A stretch of 64,000 bases of DNA from Vibrio cyclitrophicus (GTDB taxonomy: Bacteria; Pseudomonadota; Gammaproteobacteria; Enterobacterales; Vibrionaceae). The position numbers and the translations under genes are program-made. This document shows positions 1 through 8,253 of this stretch, piece by piece. Each line of letters begins with the position of its first letter. The stretch's first letter is position 1. Location of the stretch: NCBI GenBank assembly GCA_023206055.1, contig CP065366.1, positions 2,728,001 to 2,792,000 of the forward strand. The letters are read 5' to 3'. Under the pieces are notes generated by a model. That model saw only the letters and a list, made by a program, of their open reading frames with translations. It searched no databases and was not told where the DNA came from.

Positions 1-20
1 CCACCATGAATAAGATAAAA

Positions 21-782
21 ATGTCAGTACAGCTCAACTATAAAATTGAAGGTGAGGGTCACACCATTGTTTTGATCCATGGATTATTCGGTAATCTGGA
101 CAACCTTGGCTTGCTCGCTAGGGATCTAAAAGCCGATCATCAAGTGCTTAGTATCGATCTACGTAACCACGGCCAATCTTTCCATAGTGACACTCACAAC
201 TATCAAGCGATGGCACAAGATGTGGCTCAACTGCTGAATGATCTTGAACTAGAAGATGTGACTGTGATTGGTCACTCTATGGGTGGCAAAGTCGCGATGG
301 CGCTAACCCAACATCTCGAACTGCGTAAATTGGTTGTGCTGGACATGGCACCGGTTACGTACACTCAGAGCCGTCACGATAACGTATTCGCCGGCCTGCA
401 AGCCGTGATCGAAGAACAACCAACCTCGCGCTCAGAGGCACTAAAGGTTCTCGCAAAACATATCGAGATTGATGGCGTTCGCCAGTTCTTGACCAAATCT
501 TTATTTAAAACAGATCAAGGTATCATGGAGTGGCGCTTTAACGTCGCATCCCTGCTCGCAAATTACGCGCACATCATTGGCTGGGAACCGATCGACAAAA
601 CCTCGGTCAAAACCTTGCTAATAAAAGGTGGAGATTCTGACTACCTCACGGCTGAACACCAAACCGCGGTTCAGCAGCAATTTTCTAACGCAAAGGCACA
701 CGTCATTGCGAATACGGGTCACTGGCTACACGCAGAAAAGCCAGCTGAAGTACTCAGAGCAATTCGAAAATTCATCGCTTAA
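21..782 (+). CDS. ybfF: Alpha/beta hydrolase, YbfF-type esterase
   Basis: This is a soluble alpha/beta-hydrolase of about 253 residues, close in length and sequence to E. coli YbfF, an esterase acting on short acyl esters and acyl-CoA-like substrates in vitro. Visible features are the oxyanion segment IHGLFG near residues 19-24, the nucleophile elbow GHSMGG with Ser86, an acid-containing GGDSDY segment, and the catalytic His at about residue 234 in TGHWLHAEKP. Two starts are possible. ATG 6 adds five residues, while ATG 21 (MSVQLNYK) fits the family better. The ribosome binding site region lies at the window edge, so the choice is not certain. The physiological substrate is unknown. Confidence 0.9.
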   Translation: MSVQLNYKIEGEGHTIVLIHGLFGNLDNLGLLARDLKADHQVLSIDLRNHGQSFHSDTHNYQAMAQDVAQLLNDLELEDVTVIGHSMGGKVAMALTQHLELRKLVVLDMAPVTYTQSRHDNVFAGLQAVIEEQPTSRSEALKVLAKHIEIDGVRQFLTKSLFKTDQGIMEWRFNVASLLANYAHIIGWEPIDKTSVKTLLIKGGDSDYLTAEHQTAVQQQFSNAKAHVIANTGHWLHAEKPAEVLRAIRKFIA

Positions 783-890
783 GCGCGCTTTTTCATGCAG
801 ATAAATGAGAGCTGAGTAATCACTGCACATTAACTTTATCTCGCAACAGTGATATAGTGCGCCCAAGCAAAATTGGTATATAAGGTTCCC

Positions 891-1109
891 ATGCTTTACG
901 ACTACATGAACATCATTGAATCTGTTGGTTTAGATCTCCTATTTGCCGCGATTTTCTTTTTAATCGGTATGGCAATTAAGGATGTTCTCAAGCAGGGAAA
1001 TGTTCCTCCATTTGGTCGTCGCATCGTATGGTTAGTACTTTTCCTTGGCTGTGCGGGCTTTATTGCCAAAGGGATAATCCAACTAAGCTGGGAAGGAACT
1101 GGGATCTAA
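891..1109 (+). CDS. DUF2788 small membrane protein
   Basis: This 72-residue protein has two hydrophobic segments (about residues 12-30 and 45-65) separated by a short charged loop with KDVLKQGNVPPFGRR. It matches the DUF2788 family that often sits just upstream of fldA in Vibrio. The start is taken as ATG 891 because AAGG lies 6 bases upstream (882-885); an in-frame TTG at 873 has no better signal. It is probably an inner-membrane protein. No function is known, and co-transcription with fldA (59 bp downstream) is likely. Confidence 0.85.
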   Translation: MLYDYMNIIESVGLDLLFAAIFFLIGMAIKDVLKQGNVPPFGRRIVWLVLFLGCAGFIAKGIIQLSWEGTGI

Positions 1110-1167
1110 CGATTCTCTTCCGAACTTTATTACACCGACAACAGACAAAATGAAAGGTAATGATTCT

Positions 1168-1701
1168 ATGGCAAGTGTAGGTCTCTTCTTTGGTAGCGAT
1201 ACAGGTAACACTGAAGCTGTTGCTAAGATGATTCAAAAGCAATTGAGCAAACAGCTCGTTCACGTTCAAGACATTGCAAAAAGCAGCAAAGAAGATATCG
1301 ATAACTTCGATCTACTGTTGCTTGGTATCCCTACGTGGTACTACGGCGAAGCACAATGTGATTGGGATGACTTTTTCCCAGAGCTAGAAGCTATTGATTT
1401 CTCAACTAAGCTTGTTGCTATCTTTGGTTGTGGCGACCAAGAAGATTACGCAGAATACTTCTGTGATGCTATGGGTACTATCCGTGACATCGTTGAAGCA
1501 AAAGGCGGTACTATCCTAGGTCACACGTCAACTGAAGGCTACGAATTCGAAGCATCGAAAGGTTTAGTTGAAGGCGATGACAGCCAATTCGTTGGTCTAT
1601 GTATCGATGAAGACCGTCAACCTGAGCTAACAGATGAGCGCGTATCTAACTGGGTTAAACAAATCCACGAAGAAATGTGCCTAGCTGAGCTAGAAGACTA
1701 A
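1168..1701 (+). CDS. fldA: Flavodoxin FldA
   Basis: This is a long-chain flavodoxin of 177 residues, an FMN electron carrier that serves flavodoxin-dependent enzymes such as those of radical-SAM activation and biotin and isoprenoid synthesis. The phosphate-binding loop GSDTGNTEA is at residues 9-17. The conserved aromatic segment PTWYYGEAQCDWDDF and a DQEDYAEYFCDA segment flank the flavin site. ATG 1168 is chosen over ATG 1150 because AAAGGT at 1153-1158 is well spaced and the protein then has the usual length. An intrinsic terminator follows, and fur lies downstream, as around fldA-fur in E. coli. Confidence 0.97.
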   Translation: MASVGLFFGSDTGNTEAVAKMIQKQLSKQLVHVQDIAKSSKEDIDNFDLLLLGIPTWYYGEAQCDWDDFFPELEAIDFSTKLVAIFGCGDQEDYAEYFCDAMGTIRDIVEAKGGTILGHTSTEGYEFEASKGLVEGDDSQFVGLCIDEDRQPELTDERVSNWVKQIHEEMCLAELED

Positions 1702-1751
1702 TTCTCTGATGGTGGTTAATTGTTACAATTAATAACCATTATGTAGATATG

Positions 1752-1778
1752 AAAAAACCTCCTAACGGGAGGTTTTTT
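1752..1778 (+). terminator. Intrinsic terminator after fldA
   Basis: An A-run precedes a stem CCTCC/GGAGG with a TAAC-type loop and a T6 run. The A and T tracts extend the pairing, so it can also end transcripts of the convergent DUF4442 gene. Confidence 0.9.
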
Positions 1779-1797
1779 GCTATTTAAAATCTATTAA

Positions 1798-2304
1798 TTA
1801 GCACTCAGCTTCTAATGCTTCGTCATCGTCTCTAAATTGCGGCTTCTTTCTTACATAGAGGGTGCGTTGAATTTCCGAAACCACATTCCCCTGCTTATCT
1901 TTCACGTGAATAATAAATTCAGGAAAACACTTTTCACCGAGCTGCGTCTGACGATAGATATCGTCAAGCTGTCCTTGGCTTATCTCAAAATCTGCATACA
2001 AGTCCGATTGCCCCGGCTTGATGAAGTTAATGCTCGCTTCTTTATCCCAAACATAATATCTCTCCCCTAAAATTCCCATTAACATCAATGAGTAAACGGG
2101 ATCGGTAAGAGAAAAGATACTGCCGCCATATTGAGTACGATTGGCGTTCTTGTTCCACCAGCGTAGTTTTAATACTGTCTTAACAATTCTAAAATCAGGG
2201 CTTATATGAGCAATACGAATACCCGCCCCCCAGAAAGGTGGCCAGATATTGAGTGCGAACTTTACAATGTTCGGTTTGTAGATTTTTGCGAGTTGCTTAT
2301 TCAT
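1798..2304 (-). CDS. DUF4442 hotdog-fold thioesterase-like protein
   Basis: This 168-residue protein resembles DUF4442 proteins, which have the hotdog fold of acyl-CoA thioesterases (PaaI/YiiD relatives). Characteristic parts are the N-terminal PPFWGAGIRI segment, RWWNKNANRTQYGGSIFSLTDP around the expected active-site helix, and INFIKPGQSDLYADFEIS leading into the beta-sheet. The enzyme activity is inferred from the fold, and no substrate can be named. The gene is convergent with fldA and divergent from fur. No signal peptide or membrane segment is evident. Confidence 0.8.
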   Translation of the reverse strand: MNKQLAKIYKPNIVKFALNIWPPFWGAGIRIAHISPDFRIVKTVLKLRWWNKNANRTQYGGSIFSLTDPVYSLMLMGILGERYYVWDKEASINFIKPGQSDLYADFEISQGQLDDIYRQTQLGEKCFPEFIIHVKDKQGNVVSEIQRTLYVRKKPQFRDDDEALEAEC

Positions 2305-2430
2305 AACAACATTCCATGTTCATATCAGAAACACCGTCACCTTGACTGGTCTTACCTCCACTATAAGTGAGATGCTTCTATTTTACAAAACAGATTGTGA
2401 TGTCAGTGAGTAACCCTTTGAAGTTCGTGG

Positions 2431-2459
2431 TTTATTGTTATGCCTGACTAAACTATAAT
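2431..2459 (+). promoter_or_regulatory. Putative sigma-70 promoter of fur
   Basis: A perfect -10 hexamer TATAAT at 2454-2459 is preceded by TTTATT at 2431-2436, giving a 17-bp spacer. It is 52 bp upstream of the fur ATG. The -35 match is weak, so activation or an extended contact may be needed. Confidence 0.5.
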
Positions 2460-2511
2460 GGTATTAATATTGAATTCTGTTAATCGCGGCAGATCATCAA
2501 CAGGAAAGTAT

Positions 2512-2961
2512 ATGTCAGACAATAATCAAGCGCTAAAAGATGCTGGTCTTAAAGTGACCCTTCCACGGCTCAAAATTTTAGAAGTATTACAACAGCCAGA
2601 CTGCCAACATATTAGTGCTGAAGATTTATATAAGAAGCTGATCGACCTAGGTGAAGAAATCGGTCTTGCAACCGTTTATCGAGTACTTAACCAATTCGAT
2701 GACGCTGGCATTGTAACTCGCCACCACTTCGAAGGCGGCAAGTCTGTATTTGAACTTTCTACACAGCACCACCACGACCACCTTGTGTGTCTAGACTGTG
2801 GCGAAGTGATCGAATTCTCTGATGACATCATCGAAGAAAGACAGAAAGAAATCGCAGAGCGTTACAATGTGAAACTGACCAACCACAGTTTGTACTTGTA
2901 CGGAAAAAGTATTACCGGAGATTGCAAAGGCAATCCAGACGCGCACAAAGCGAAGAAGTAA
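2512..2961 (+). CDS. fur: Ferric uptake regulator Fur
   Basis: This 149-residue iron-responsive repressor binds Fur boxes as an Fe(II) dimer and also carries structural zinc. The N-terminal winged helix covers about residues 1-80, with GLATVYRVLNQF as the recognition-helix region. The metal-binding dimerisation domain contains the HHHDH cluster at 86-90 and the zinc pair Cys93/Cys96. The start is ATG 2512, preceded by AGGAAAG at 2502-2508; the longer upstream reading (2458) overlaps the promoter. No good Fur box is visible directly in front of the gene. Confidence 0.98.
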   Translation: MSDNNQALKDAGLKVTLPRLKILEVLQQPDCQHISAEDLYKKLIDLGEEIGLATVYRVLNQFDDAGIVTRHHFEGGKSVFELSTQHHHDHLVCLDCGEVIEFSDDIIEERQKEIAERYNVKLTNHSLYLYGKSITGDCKGNPDAHKAKK

Positions 2962-2966
2962 TGCAG

Positions 2967-2992
2967 AACGCTGGCTTAGACCGGCGTTTTTT
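2967..2992 (+). terminator. Intrinsic terminator after fur
   Basis: The stem AACGCTGG/CCGGCGTT (one G-U wobble) has a 6-base loop and is followed by a T run. Confidence 0.8.
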
Positions 2993-3046
2993 ATGTAGGG
3001 TGGAATCCAACTCGACTGCTATTAGCTCAACGACTTATTCAAGCAC

Positions 3047-3074
3047 AAAAAAACCGGCTCTAAGCCGGTTTTTT
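3047..3074 (-). terminator. Bidirectional terminator, glnS side
   Basis: A symmetrical hairpin ACCGGCT/AGCCGGT has an A7 tract on one side and a T6 tract on the other. It ends glnS on the minus strand and backs up the fur terminator on the plus strand. Confidence 0.9.
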
Positions 3075-3109
3075 ATTGGGTCGCTTTTAACAAACTAAGT
3101 ACTCAAGCA

Positions 3110-4777
3110 TCAAGCTTCAGTTTTACCCCAAGTGTCACGTAGACCAACCGTGCGGTTGAAGACTAGTGCGTCTGCTTTAGAGTCTTTCGAATCCAAACAG
3201 AAGTAACCTGTACGTTCAAACTGGTACGCTTGCTCTGCCACACCTTCTGCTAGGCTAGGTTCAACAAAACCGTTTAGCGTAACAAGTGATTCAGGGTTTA
3301 GCGTTGCAGCGAAGTCATCAGCAGCGGCTGGATTTGCCACTGTGAATAGACGATCGTACAAACGAATCTCAGCAGGCAACGCTTTATCAGCAGATACCCA
3401 GTGGATAACGCCTTTCACTTTGCGGCCATCTGCAGGGTTCTTACCCAATGTTTCATTGTCGTAAGAACAGAAGATAGTCGTAATGTTGCCTTCTGCATCT
3501 TTTTCGATACGTTCAGCTTTGATCACGTAAGCGCCACGTAGACGAACTTCTTTACCTAAAACTAAACGCTTGTACTTTTTGTTTGCTTCTTCACGGAAGT
3601 CATCATGCTCAATCCAAACTTCACGGGTAAATGGTACTTCACGAGTGCCCATTTCTGGCTTGTTTGGGTGGTTTGCAACCGTTAGCGTTTCTACTGCATC
3701 TACTTCGTAATTTTCGATAACAATCTTAACTGGGTCAAGAACAGCCATTGCACGAGGTGCATTTTCGTTCAGATCATCACGGATGCAAGATTCAAGTGAA
3801 CCGAACTCAATCATGTTCTCTTGCTTAGTCACGCCAATACGTTTACAGAATTCACGAATCGAGCTTGAAGTAAAACCACGACGACGTAGGCCTGAAATAG
3901 TAGGCATACGTGGGTCATCCCAACCTTGAACTAGGTTTTCAACCACAAGTTGGTTCAGCTTACGCTTAGACATCACTGTGTATTCAAGATTCAGACGGCT
4001 AAACTCGTACTGACGAGGTTGGCAATCGATCGTGATGTTATCTAGAACCCAATCGTACAAACGACGGTTATCTTGGAATTCAAGCGTACAGATAGAGTGC
4101 GTAATACCTTCCAGCGCATCAGAGATACAGTGAGTAAAGTCGTACATTGGGTAAATGCACCACTTGTCAGCAGTTTGATGGTGGTGAGCAAAACGAACAC
4201 GGTAGATAACAGGATCGCGCATTACCATGAATGAAGAGCTCATGTCGATCTTAGCACGTAGACACGCTTTACCTTCTTCAAAGCCACCGTCACGCATTTT
4301 TTCAAACAACGCTAGGTTCTCTTCAGGGCTGCGGTCACGGTATGGGCTCGCTTTACCTGGCTCTTTTAGCGTGCCACGGTACTCACGGATTTGATCAGGA
4401 CTTAGCTCGTCAACATACGCTAAGCCTTTATTAATTAATTCCACAGCATAAGCGTAAAGCGTATCGAAGTAGTTTGATGAGTAACAAATATCACCAGACC
4501 ATTCGAAGCCTAACCAGCTTACATCATTCTTAATTGACTCAACGTATTCAACGTCTTCTTTTTCAGGGTTTGTATCATCGAAACGAAGATTACATTGTCC
4601 CTGGTAGTCCTGAGCAATACCAAAGTTTAAGCAAATAGATTTAGCGTGACCAATGTGCAGGTAGCCATTTGGCTCCGGCGGGAAACGAGTATGCACGCTA
4701 CTGTGTGTACCATCCGCTAAATCTTTATCAATAATTTGGCGAATGAAATTCGATGGACGAGCCTCAGCTTCACTCAT
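3110..4777 (-). CDS. glnS: Glutaminyl-tRNA synthetase
   Basis: This class I aminoacyl-tRNA synthetase of 555 residues attaches glutamine to tRNA-Gln in the cytoplasm. The ATP-binding HIGH signature is at residues 41-44 within PPEPNGYLHIGHAKS. The second signature appears as VMSKRKL near residue 269, as in other GlnS enzymes. The C-terminal half is the beta-barrel anticodon-binding domain. Length matches the bacterial family. A GAGGTG ribosome binding site precedes the ATG. The order fur-glnS-nagE parallels E. coli. Confidence 0.98.
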   Translation of the reverse strand: MSEAEARPSNFIRQIIDKDLADGTHSSVHTRFPPEPNGYLHIGHAKSICLNFGIAQDYQGQCNLRFDDTNPEKEDVEYVESIKNDVSWLGFEWSGDICYSSNYFDTLYAYAVELINKGLAYVDELSPDQIREYRGTLKEPGKASPYRDRSPEENLALFEKMRDGGFEEGKACLRAKIDMSSSFMVMRDPVIYRVRFAHHHQTADKWCIYPMYDFTHCISDALEGITHSICTLEFQDNRRLYDWVLDNITIDCQPRQYEFSRLNLEYTVMSKRKLNQLVVENLVQGWDDPRMPTISGLRRRGFTSSSIREFCKRIGVTKQENMIEFGSLESCIRDDLNENAPRAMAVLDPVKIVIENYEVDAVETLTVANHPNKPEMGTREVPFTREVWIEHDDFREEANKKYKRLVLGKEVRLRGAYVIKAERIEKDAEGNITTIFCSYDNETLGKNPADGRKVKGVIHWVSADKALPAEIRLYDRLFTVANPAAADDFAATLNPESLVTLNGFVEPSLAEGVAEQAYQFERTGYFCLDSKDSKADALVFNRTVGLRDTWGKTEA

Positions 4778-4998
4778 CTATAGCACCTCTATGTATTTAG
4801 TATTGTCAGAGAAAGTTATCTTTCGTCTCCAAGAAAATGGTCGCTTGTAGCGCCAGTCAAAGATAGAAAGATCATTGTTGCTAATCATCCACAATTCTTA
4901 GCCTTTGCACAATAAGAACCGTCCGTTAATTGCGATTATTTCTGCTATTCGATGAAGAATAGAACGAACCGTGTTCGCTCGTCTTAAACAACAGGCAC
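4778..4998. other. glnS-nagE intergenic region
   Basis: About 220 bases lie between the glnS start and the nagE terminator. The stretch must hold the glnS promoter on the minus strand, but no convincing hexamer pair or operator could be identified by eye. Confidence 0.5.
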
Positions 4999-5025
4999 AA
5001 AAAAGCCTCCCATCTGGGAGGCTTT
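4999..5025 (-). terminator. Intrinsic terminator after nagE
   Basis: On the minus strand, AAGCCTCCC/GGGAGGCTT with a short AGAT-type loop is followed by a T6 run, 55 bp beyond the nagE stop codon. Confidence 0.9.
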
Positions 5026-5079
5026 CAATTTGACACTTACTTAAGAGTAACTTTACGTCTTAATTAAGTACTTCCCTTA

Positions 5080-6639
5080 CTATGGAAGTTTTACATCAGA
5101 TAGGTCTTCGCCTGCACCGATAGCTTTCATTTCGCCAGCTACGATTTCAGCTAGTGGACCTAGGATAACCTGTAGGTTGTTTTCACCTAGTTTAACCACA
5201 CCTTTAGCGCCGAGCTTCTTAAGAACAACTTCATCAGCGATAGAGCGGTCTTTTAGCGTTAGACGTAGACGAGTGATACAAGCATCGATTGAAGTAAGGT
5301 TCTCGTGACCACCTAGAGCTTTAAGGTATTGACGAGCAACTTCACCCTTTGGTGCGTCGCCAGCAGGAGCAGCAACAGCTTCGTCATCATCTTCACGACC
5401 TGGCGATTTCAAGTTGAAAGCGCGGATTGCGAAAGAGAAAGTGAAGAAGTATAGAGCACCGAAACCAAGGCCGATTAGTAGTAGTACGAATGGTTTAGTT
5501 GCTAGACCCCAGTTCAATACGAAGTCGATAAGACCAGCAGAGAAACCGAAACCATGCAGAGTGCCAAACATGTTAGCAACTACTAGAGACAGACCTGTAA
5601 ATACAGCGTGCATTGCGTATAGAGCAGGAGCTAGGAATACGAACATGAATTCTAGCGGCTCTGTGATGCCTGTTAGGAATGAACAGAATGCAACTGAGAA
5701 TAGTGCGCCACCAACTTGGCTACGTTTTTCAGCAGGAGCAGCTAGGTACATTGCAAGTGCAGCACCTGGTAGACCGAACATCATTACTGGGAAGAAGCCG
5801 TTCATGAATACACCAGCGCCTTTATCGCCGCCGAAGAAACGGTGTAGGTCGCCAGATTTAACAGTTTCAGTCACTTCTTTAACTACAGTAGTGATTTCTG
5901 GAGTTACAGAGTTAGCGAATGTGAATGTGTGCTCTTGGCCAACAACTAGAGTTTTAGCAAGTGCTGGGTCAACACAAAGTTGAGTGATGTTAGCGAATGC
6001 GCCTTGACCAGCAACGATGATTTCTTGACATGTACCCATACCGAACCAGAAGTATGAGTTCAATACATGGTGTAGACCTACAGGGATAAGTGCACGGTTA
6101 AGAGTACCGTATACGAATTGGCCGATAGCGCCAGACGTTGATACTGCATGAGCAAGTGCGTCTAGACCAGATTGAACACCAGGCCAAACCACACCAGACA
6201 CAGCACCTGCAACAAGTGCAAATAGACCGGCCATGATAGGTACTAAACGTTTACCCGCGAAGAAAGCCAGCCACTCAGGAAGGCGTGTTGCATGGAAAGC
6301 GTTGTAAGAGTGACCTGCGATGATACCTGCGAAGATACCGCCGAAGAATGACATGTTAACGTCTGCGTTAATTGTCGTTGCTGTAGCAGTTAGTACGAAG
6401 TAAGCAACTGCACCAGCAAGACCCGCTGCGCCGTTACCGTCTTTAGAAAGACCAATCGCGATACCTAGACCAAAGAGCAATGGTAGGTTACCGAAGATAG
6501 CACCACCAGCTTGCGCCATGAATGGAATATCAAGTAGATCGCCTTGACCTAAACGTAAAAGAAGCGCCGCAATCGGAAGCGTTGCGATTGGTAGCATTAA
6601 CGCCTTACCAAGCTTCTGTGCATATCCTAGAATATTCAC
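5080..6639 (-). CDS. nagE: GlcNAc-specific PTS transporter, EIICB
   Basis: This is the PTS permease that imports N-acetylglucosamine and phosphorylates it to GlcNAc-6-phosphate. The 519-residue protein has the membrane EIIC domain (about 1-400, with the GITEPLEF signature at 324-331) and an EIIB domain (about 435-519) whose phosphorylated residue is Cys454 in IDACITRLRL. Unlike E. coli NagE it has no EIIA domain, so phosphate presumably comes from EIIA-Glc, encoded by crr at 41.3 kb. The start codon is GTG 6639, preceded by GGGGGA. It is transcribed away from nagA-nagC. Confidence 0.96.
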   Translation of the reverse strand: MNILGYAQKLGKALMLPIATLPIAALLLRLGQGDLLDIPFMAQAGGAIFGNLPLLFGLGIAIGLSKDGNGAAGLAGAVAYFVLTATATTINADVNMSFFGGIFAGIIAGHSYNAFHATRLPEWLAFFAGKRLVPIMAGLFALVAGAVSGVVWPGVQSGLDALAHAVSTSGAIGQFVYGTLNRALIPVGLHHVLNSYFWFGMGTCQEIIVAGQGAFANITQLCVDPALAKTLVVGQEHTFTFANSVTPEITTVVKEVTETVKSGDLHRFFGGDKGAGVFMNGFFPVMMFGLPGAALAMYLAAPAEKRSQVGGALFSVAFCSFLTGITEPLEFMFVFLAPALYAMHAVFTGLSLVVANMFGTLHGFGFSAGLIDFVLNWGLATKPFVLLLIGLGFGALYFFTFSFAIRAFNLKSPGREDDDEAVAAPAGDAPKGEVARQYLKALGGHENLTSIDACITRLRLTLKDRSIADEVVLKKLGAKGVVKLGENNLQVILGPLAEIVAGEMKAIGAGEDLSDVKLP

Positions 6640-6680
6640 CAGTTGTTTCCCCCTATAGGATTTTTTAGAATTCGTTTGAG

Positions 6681-6692
6681 AAACTTATTTTA
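6681..6692. promoter_or_regulatory. Candidate NagC operator, nagE side
   Basis: The 12-mer AAACTTATTTTA lies about 42 bp upstream of the nagE start and recurs exactly at 6817-6828. The A/T-rich TTATTTT core with a following GTCGC centre resembles NagC operators of enterics. Assignment is by position, repetition and partial resemblance only. Confidence 0.4.
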
Positions 6693-6759
6693 GTCGCTCA
6701 ATTTAGTCCTATTCAGTGTATTCAATTAATTTTGCTCCGCAAATTAAAACCTTACCATT

Positions 6760-6775
6760 TGTGATCCTAATCACC
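6760..6775. promoter_or_regulatory. CRP-cAMP binding site between nagE and nagA
   Basis: The sequence TGTGATCCTAATCACC matches the CRP palindrome TGTGA-N6-TCACA at 9 of 10 conserved positions. It lies between the two repeated candidate NagC elements, in keeping with catabolite control of a sugar PTS divergon. Confidence 0.7.
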
Positions 6776-6816
6776 AGTTTTTACCAAATCCAAAGGTTTT
6801 TGCTAGCGAGATCATA

Positions 6817-6828
6817 AAACTTATTTTA
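6817..6828. promoter_or_regulatory. Candidate NagC operator, distal copy
   Basis: This is the second exact copy of AAACTTATTTTA, 136 bp from the first, close to 13 helical turns. The spacing would put both sites on the same DNA face and allow a NagC loop around the CRP site. Confidence 0.4.
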
Positions 6829-7114
6829 TCATTCAAAAAAATGAACATTTATAGATAAAATCCAAATCTAATCATTAGGCAAAAAGATGGTATCTCCGAG
6901 CTTATAGAGCATCGTGAATAATCATTAACGATGAACCTAAATGTATAATAAAGATCAATTGTTCATATATTTTTCAACAACTTAAATCGCTTCCCGTTTT
7001 GAAGCCGTTTGCCCATAAAAGATAAATCGTTACGTAAATGATGCTCGCAAACTAAGTCCGCATTTAGGTAACGAACGAATTTTAAAGATCTCACGAAATA
7101 AGGATTAGCTGACT
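6829..7114. other. nagA leader region
   Basis: These A/T-rich 286 bases precede nagA and must contain its promoter. AAGGAT just upstream of the ATG is the likely ribosome binding site. No hexamer pair stands out, and no ORF of note is present. Confidence 0.4.
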
Positions 7115-8251
7115 ATGTACGCGCTAAGTAACTGTAAAATTTACACTGGTAGTGATGTTCTAACCGATCATGCTGTTGTAATCGAAAACGAACTGATCAA
7201 AAAAGTCTGTCCTATCTCTGAATTGCCAGAAGGAATCGAGGTTCGCGACCTAGATGGTGCAAACCTAAGCCCAGGTTTCATTGACCTACAACTGAATGGT
7301 TGTGGCGGTGTAATGCTTAACGATGAGATCACTGCAGAAACCATGCAGATCATGCACAAAGCAAACCTGAAATCTGGCTGTACTAGCTTCCTACCGACGC
7401 TTATCACCTCTTCAGACGAAGATATGCGTGCGGTTATTACGGCTGCGCGTGAATACCACAACCAGTACCAGAACCAATCTTTAGGTCTGCACCTTGAAGG
7501 CCCTTACCTAAACGTTGCGAAAAAAGGCATCCATAGCGTCGATCACATTCGTAAATCTGACAGCGAAATGATTGAGCTTATCTGTGAAAACCGTGACCTT
7601 GTTGCAAAAGTAACATTGGCTCCAGAGCTTAACGAACCAGAACACATCGAACGCCTACACAAAGCTGGCGTTGTCGTTTCTATCGGTCACACCAACGCAA
7701 CTTACGCAGAAGCGCGCCAAGGTTTCGAATCTGGTATCACATTCGCTACTCATCTATTCAATGCAATGACGCCAATGGTTGGTCGTGAGCCTGGCGTTGT
7801 AGGCGCGATTTACGACACACCAGAGGTTTACGCTGGTATTATTGCGGACGGTTTCCATGTTGATTACGCAAACATCAGAATTGCGCATAAAATCAAGGGA
7901 GAAAAGTTGGTATTAGTGACGGATGCCACAGCTCCTGCAGGTGCTGACATGGAATACTTTATTTTTGTCGGTAAGAAAGTATATTACCGAGATGGTAAGT
8001 GTGTTGATGAAAACGGCACACTGGGCGGCTCAGCTCTGACTATGATTGAAGCAGTTCAGAATACAGTTGAGCACGCTGGTATCGCTTTAGACGAAGCTCT
8101 TCGCATGGCTACGCTATACCCAGCTACGGCTATCGGTGTAGAAAGCAAGCTAGGTCGAATCAAAAAAGGCATGGTTGCAAACCTAGCTGTATTTGACCGA
8201 GATTTTAACGTTAAAGCGACTGTTGTTAACGGACAATACGAGCACAATTAA
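7115..8251 (+). CDS. nagA: N-acetylglucosamine-6-phosphate deacetylase
   Basis: The enzyme converts GlcNAc-6-phosphate to glucosamine-6-phosphate and acetate, the step after uptake by NagE. The 378-residue amidohydrolase shows QLNGCGG (59-65), metal ligands Glu129 in HLEGPYLN, His192 in IGHTNA and His213 in THLFNAM, and the catalytic Asp270 in VTDATAPAG. It is followed after 2 bp by nagC, so the two are co-transcribed and probably translationally coupled. The deaminase gene nagB, which sits upstream of nagA in E. coli, is absent here. Confidence 0.97.
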   Translation: MYALSNCKIYTGSDVLTDHAVVIENELIKKVCPISELPEGIEVRDLDGANLSPGFIDLQLNGCGGVMLNDEITAETMQIMHKANLKSGCTSFLPTLITSSDEDMRAVITAAREYHNQYQNQSLGLHLEGPYLNVAKKGIHSVDHIRKSDSEMIELICENRDLVAKVTLAPELNEPEHIERLHKAGVVVSIGHTNATYAEARQGFESGITFATHLFNAMTPMVGREPGVVGAIYDTPEVYAGIIADGFHVDYANIRIAHKIKGEKLVLVTDATAPAGADMEYFIFVGKKVYYRDGKCVDENGTLGGSALTMIEAVQNTVEHAGIALDEALRMATLYPATAIGVESKLGRIKKGMVANLAVFDRDFNVKATVVNGQYEHN

Positions 8252-8253
8252 GT

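Noticed and set aside
2458..2511. N-terminal extension of Fur
   Set aside because: The extension overlaps the TATAAT box; a good ribosome binding site fits ATG 2512.
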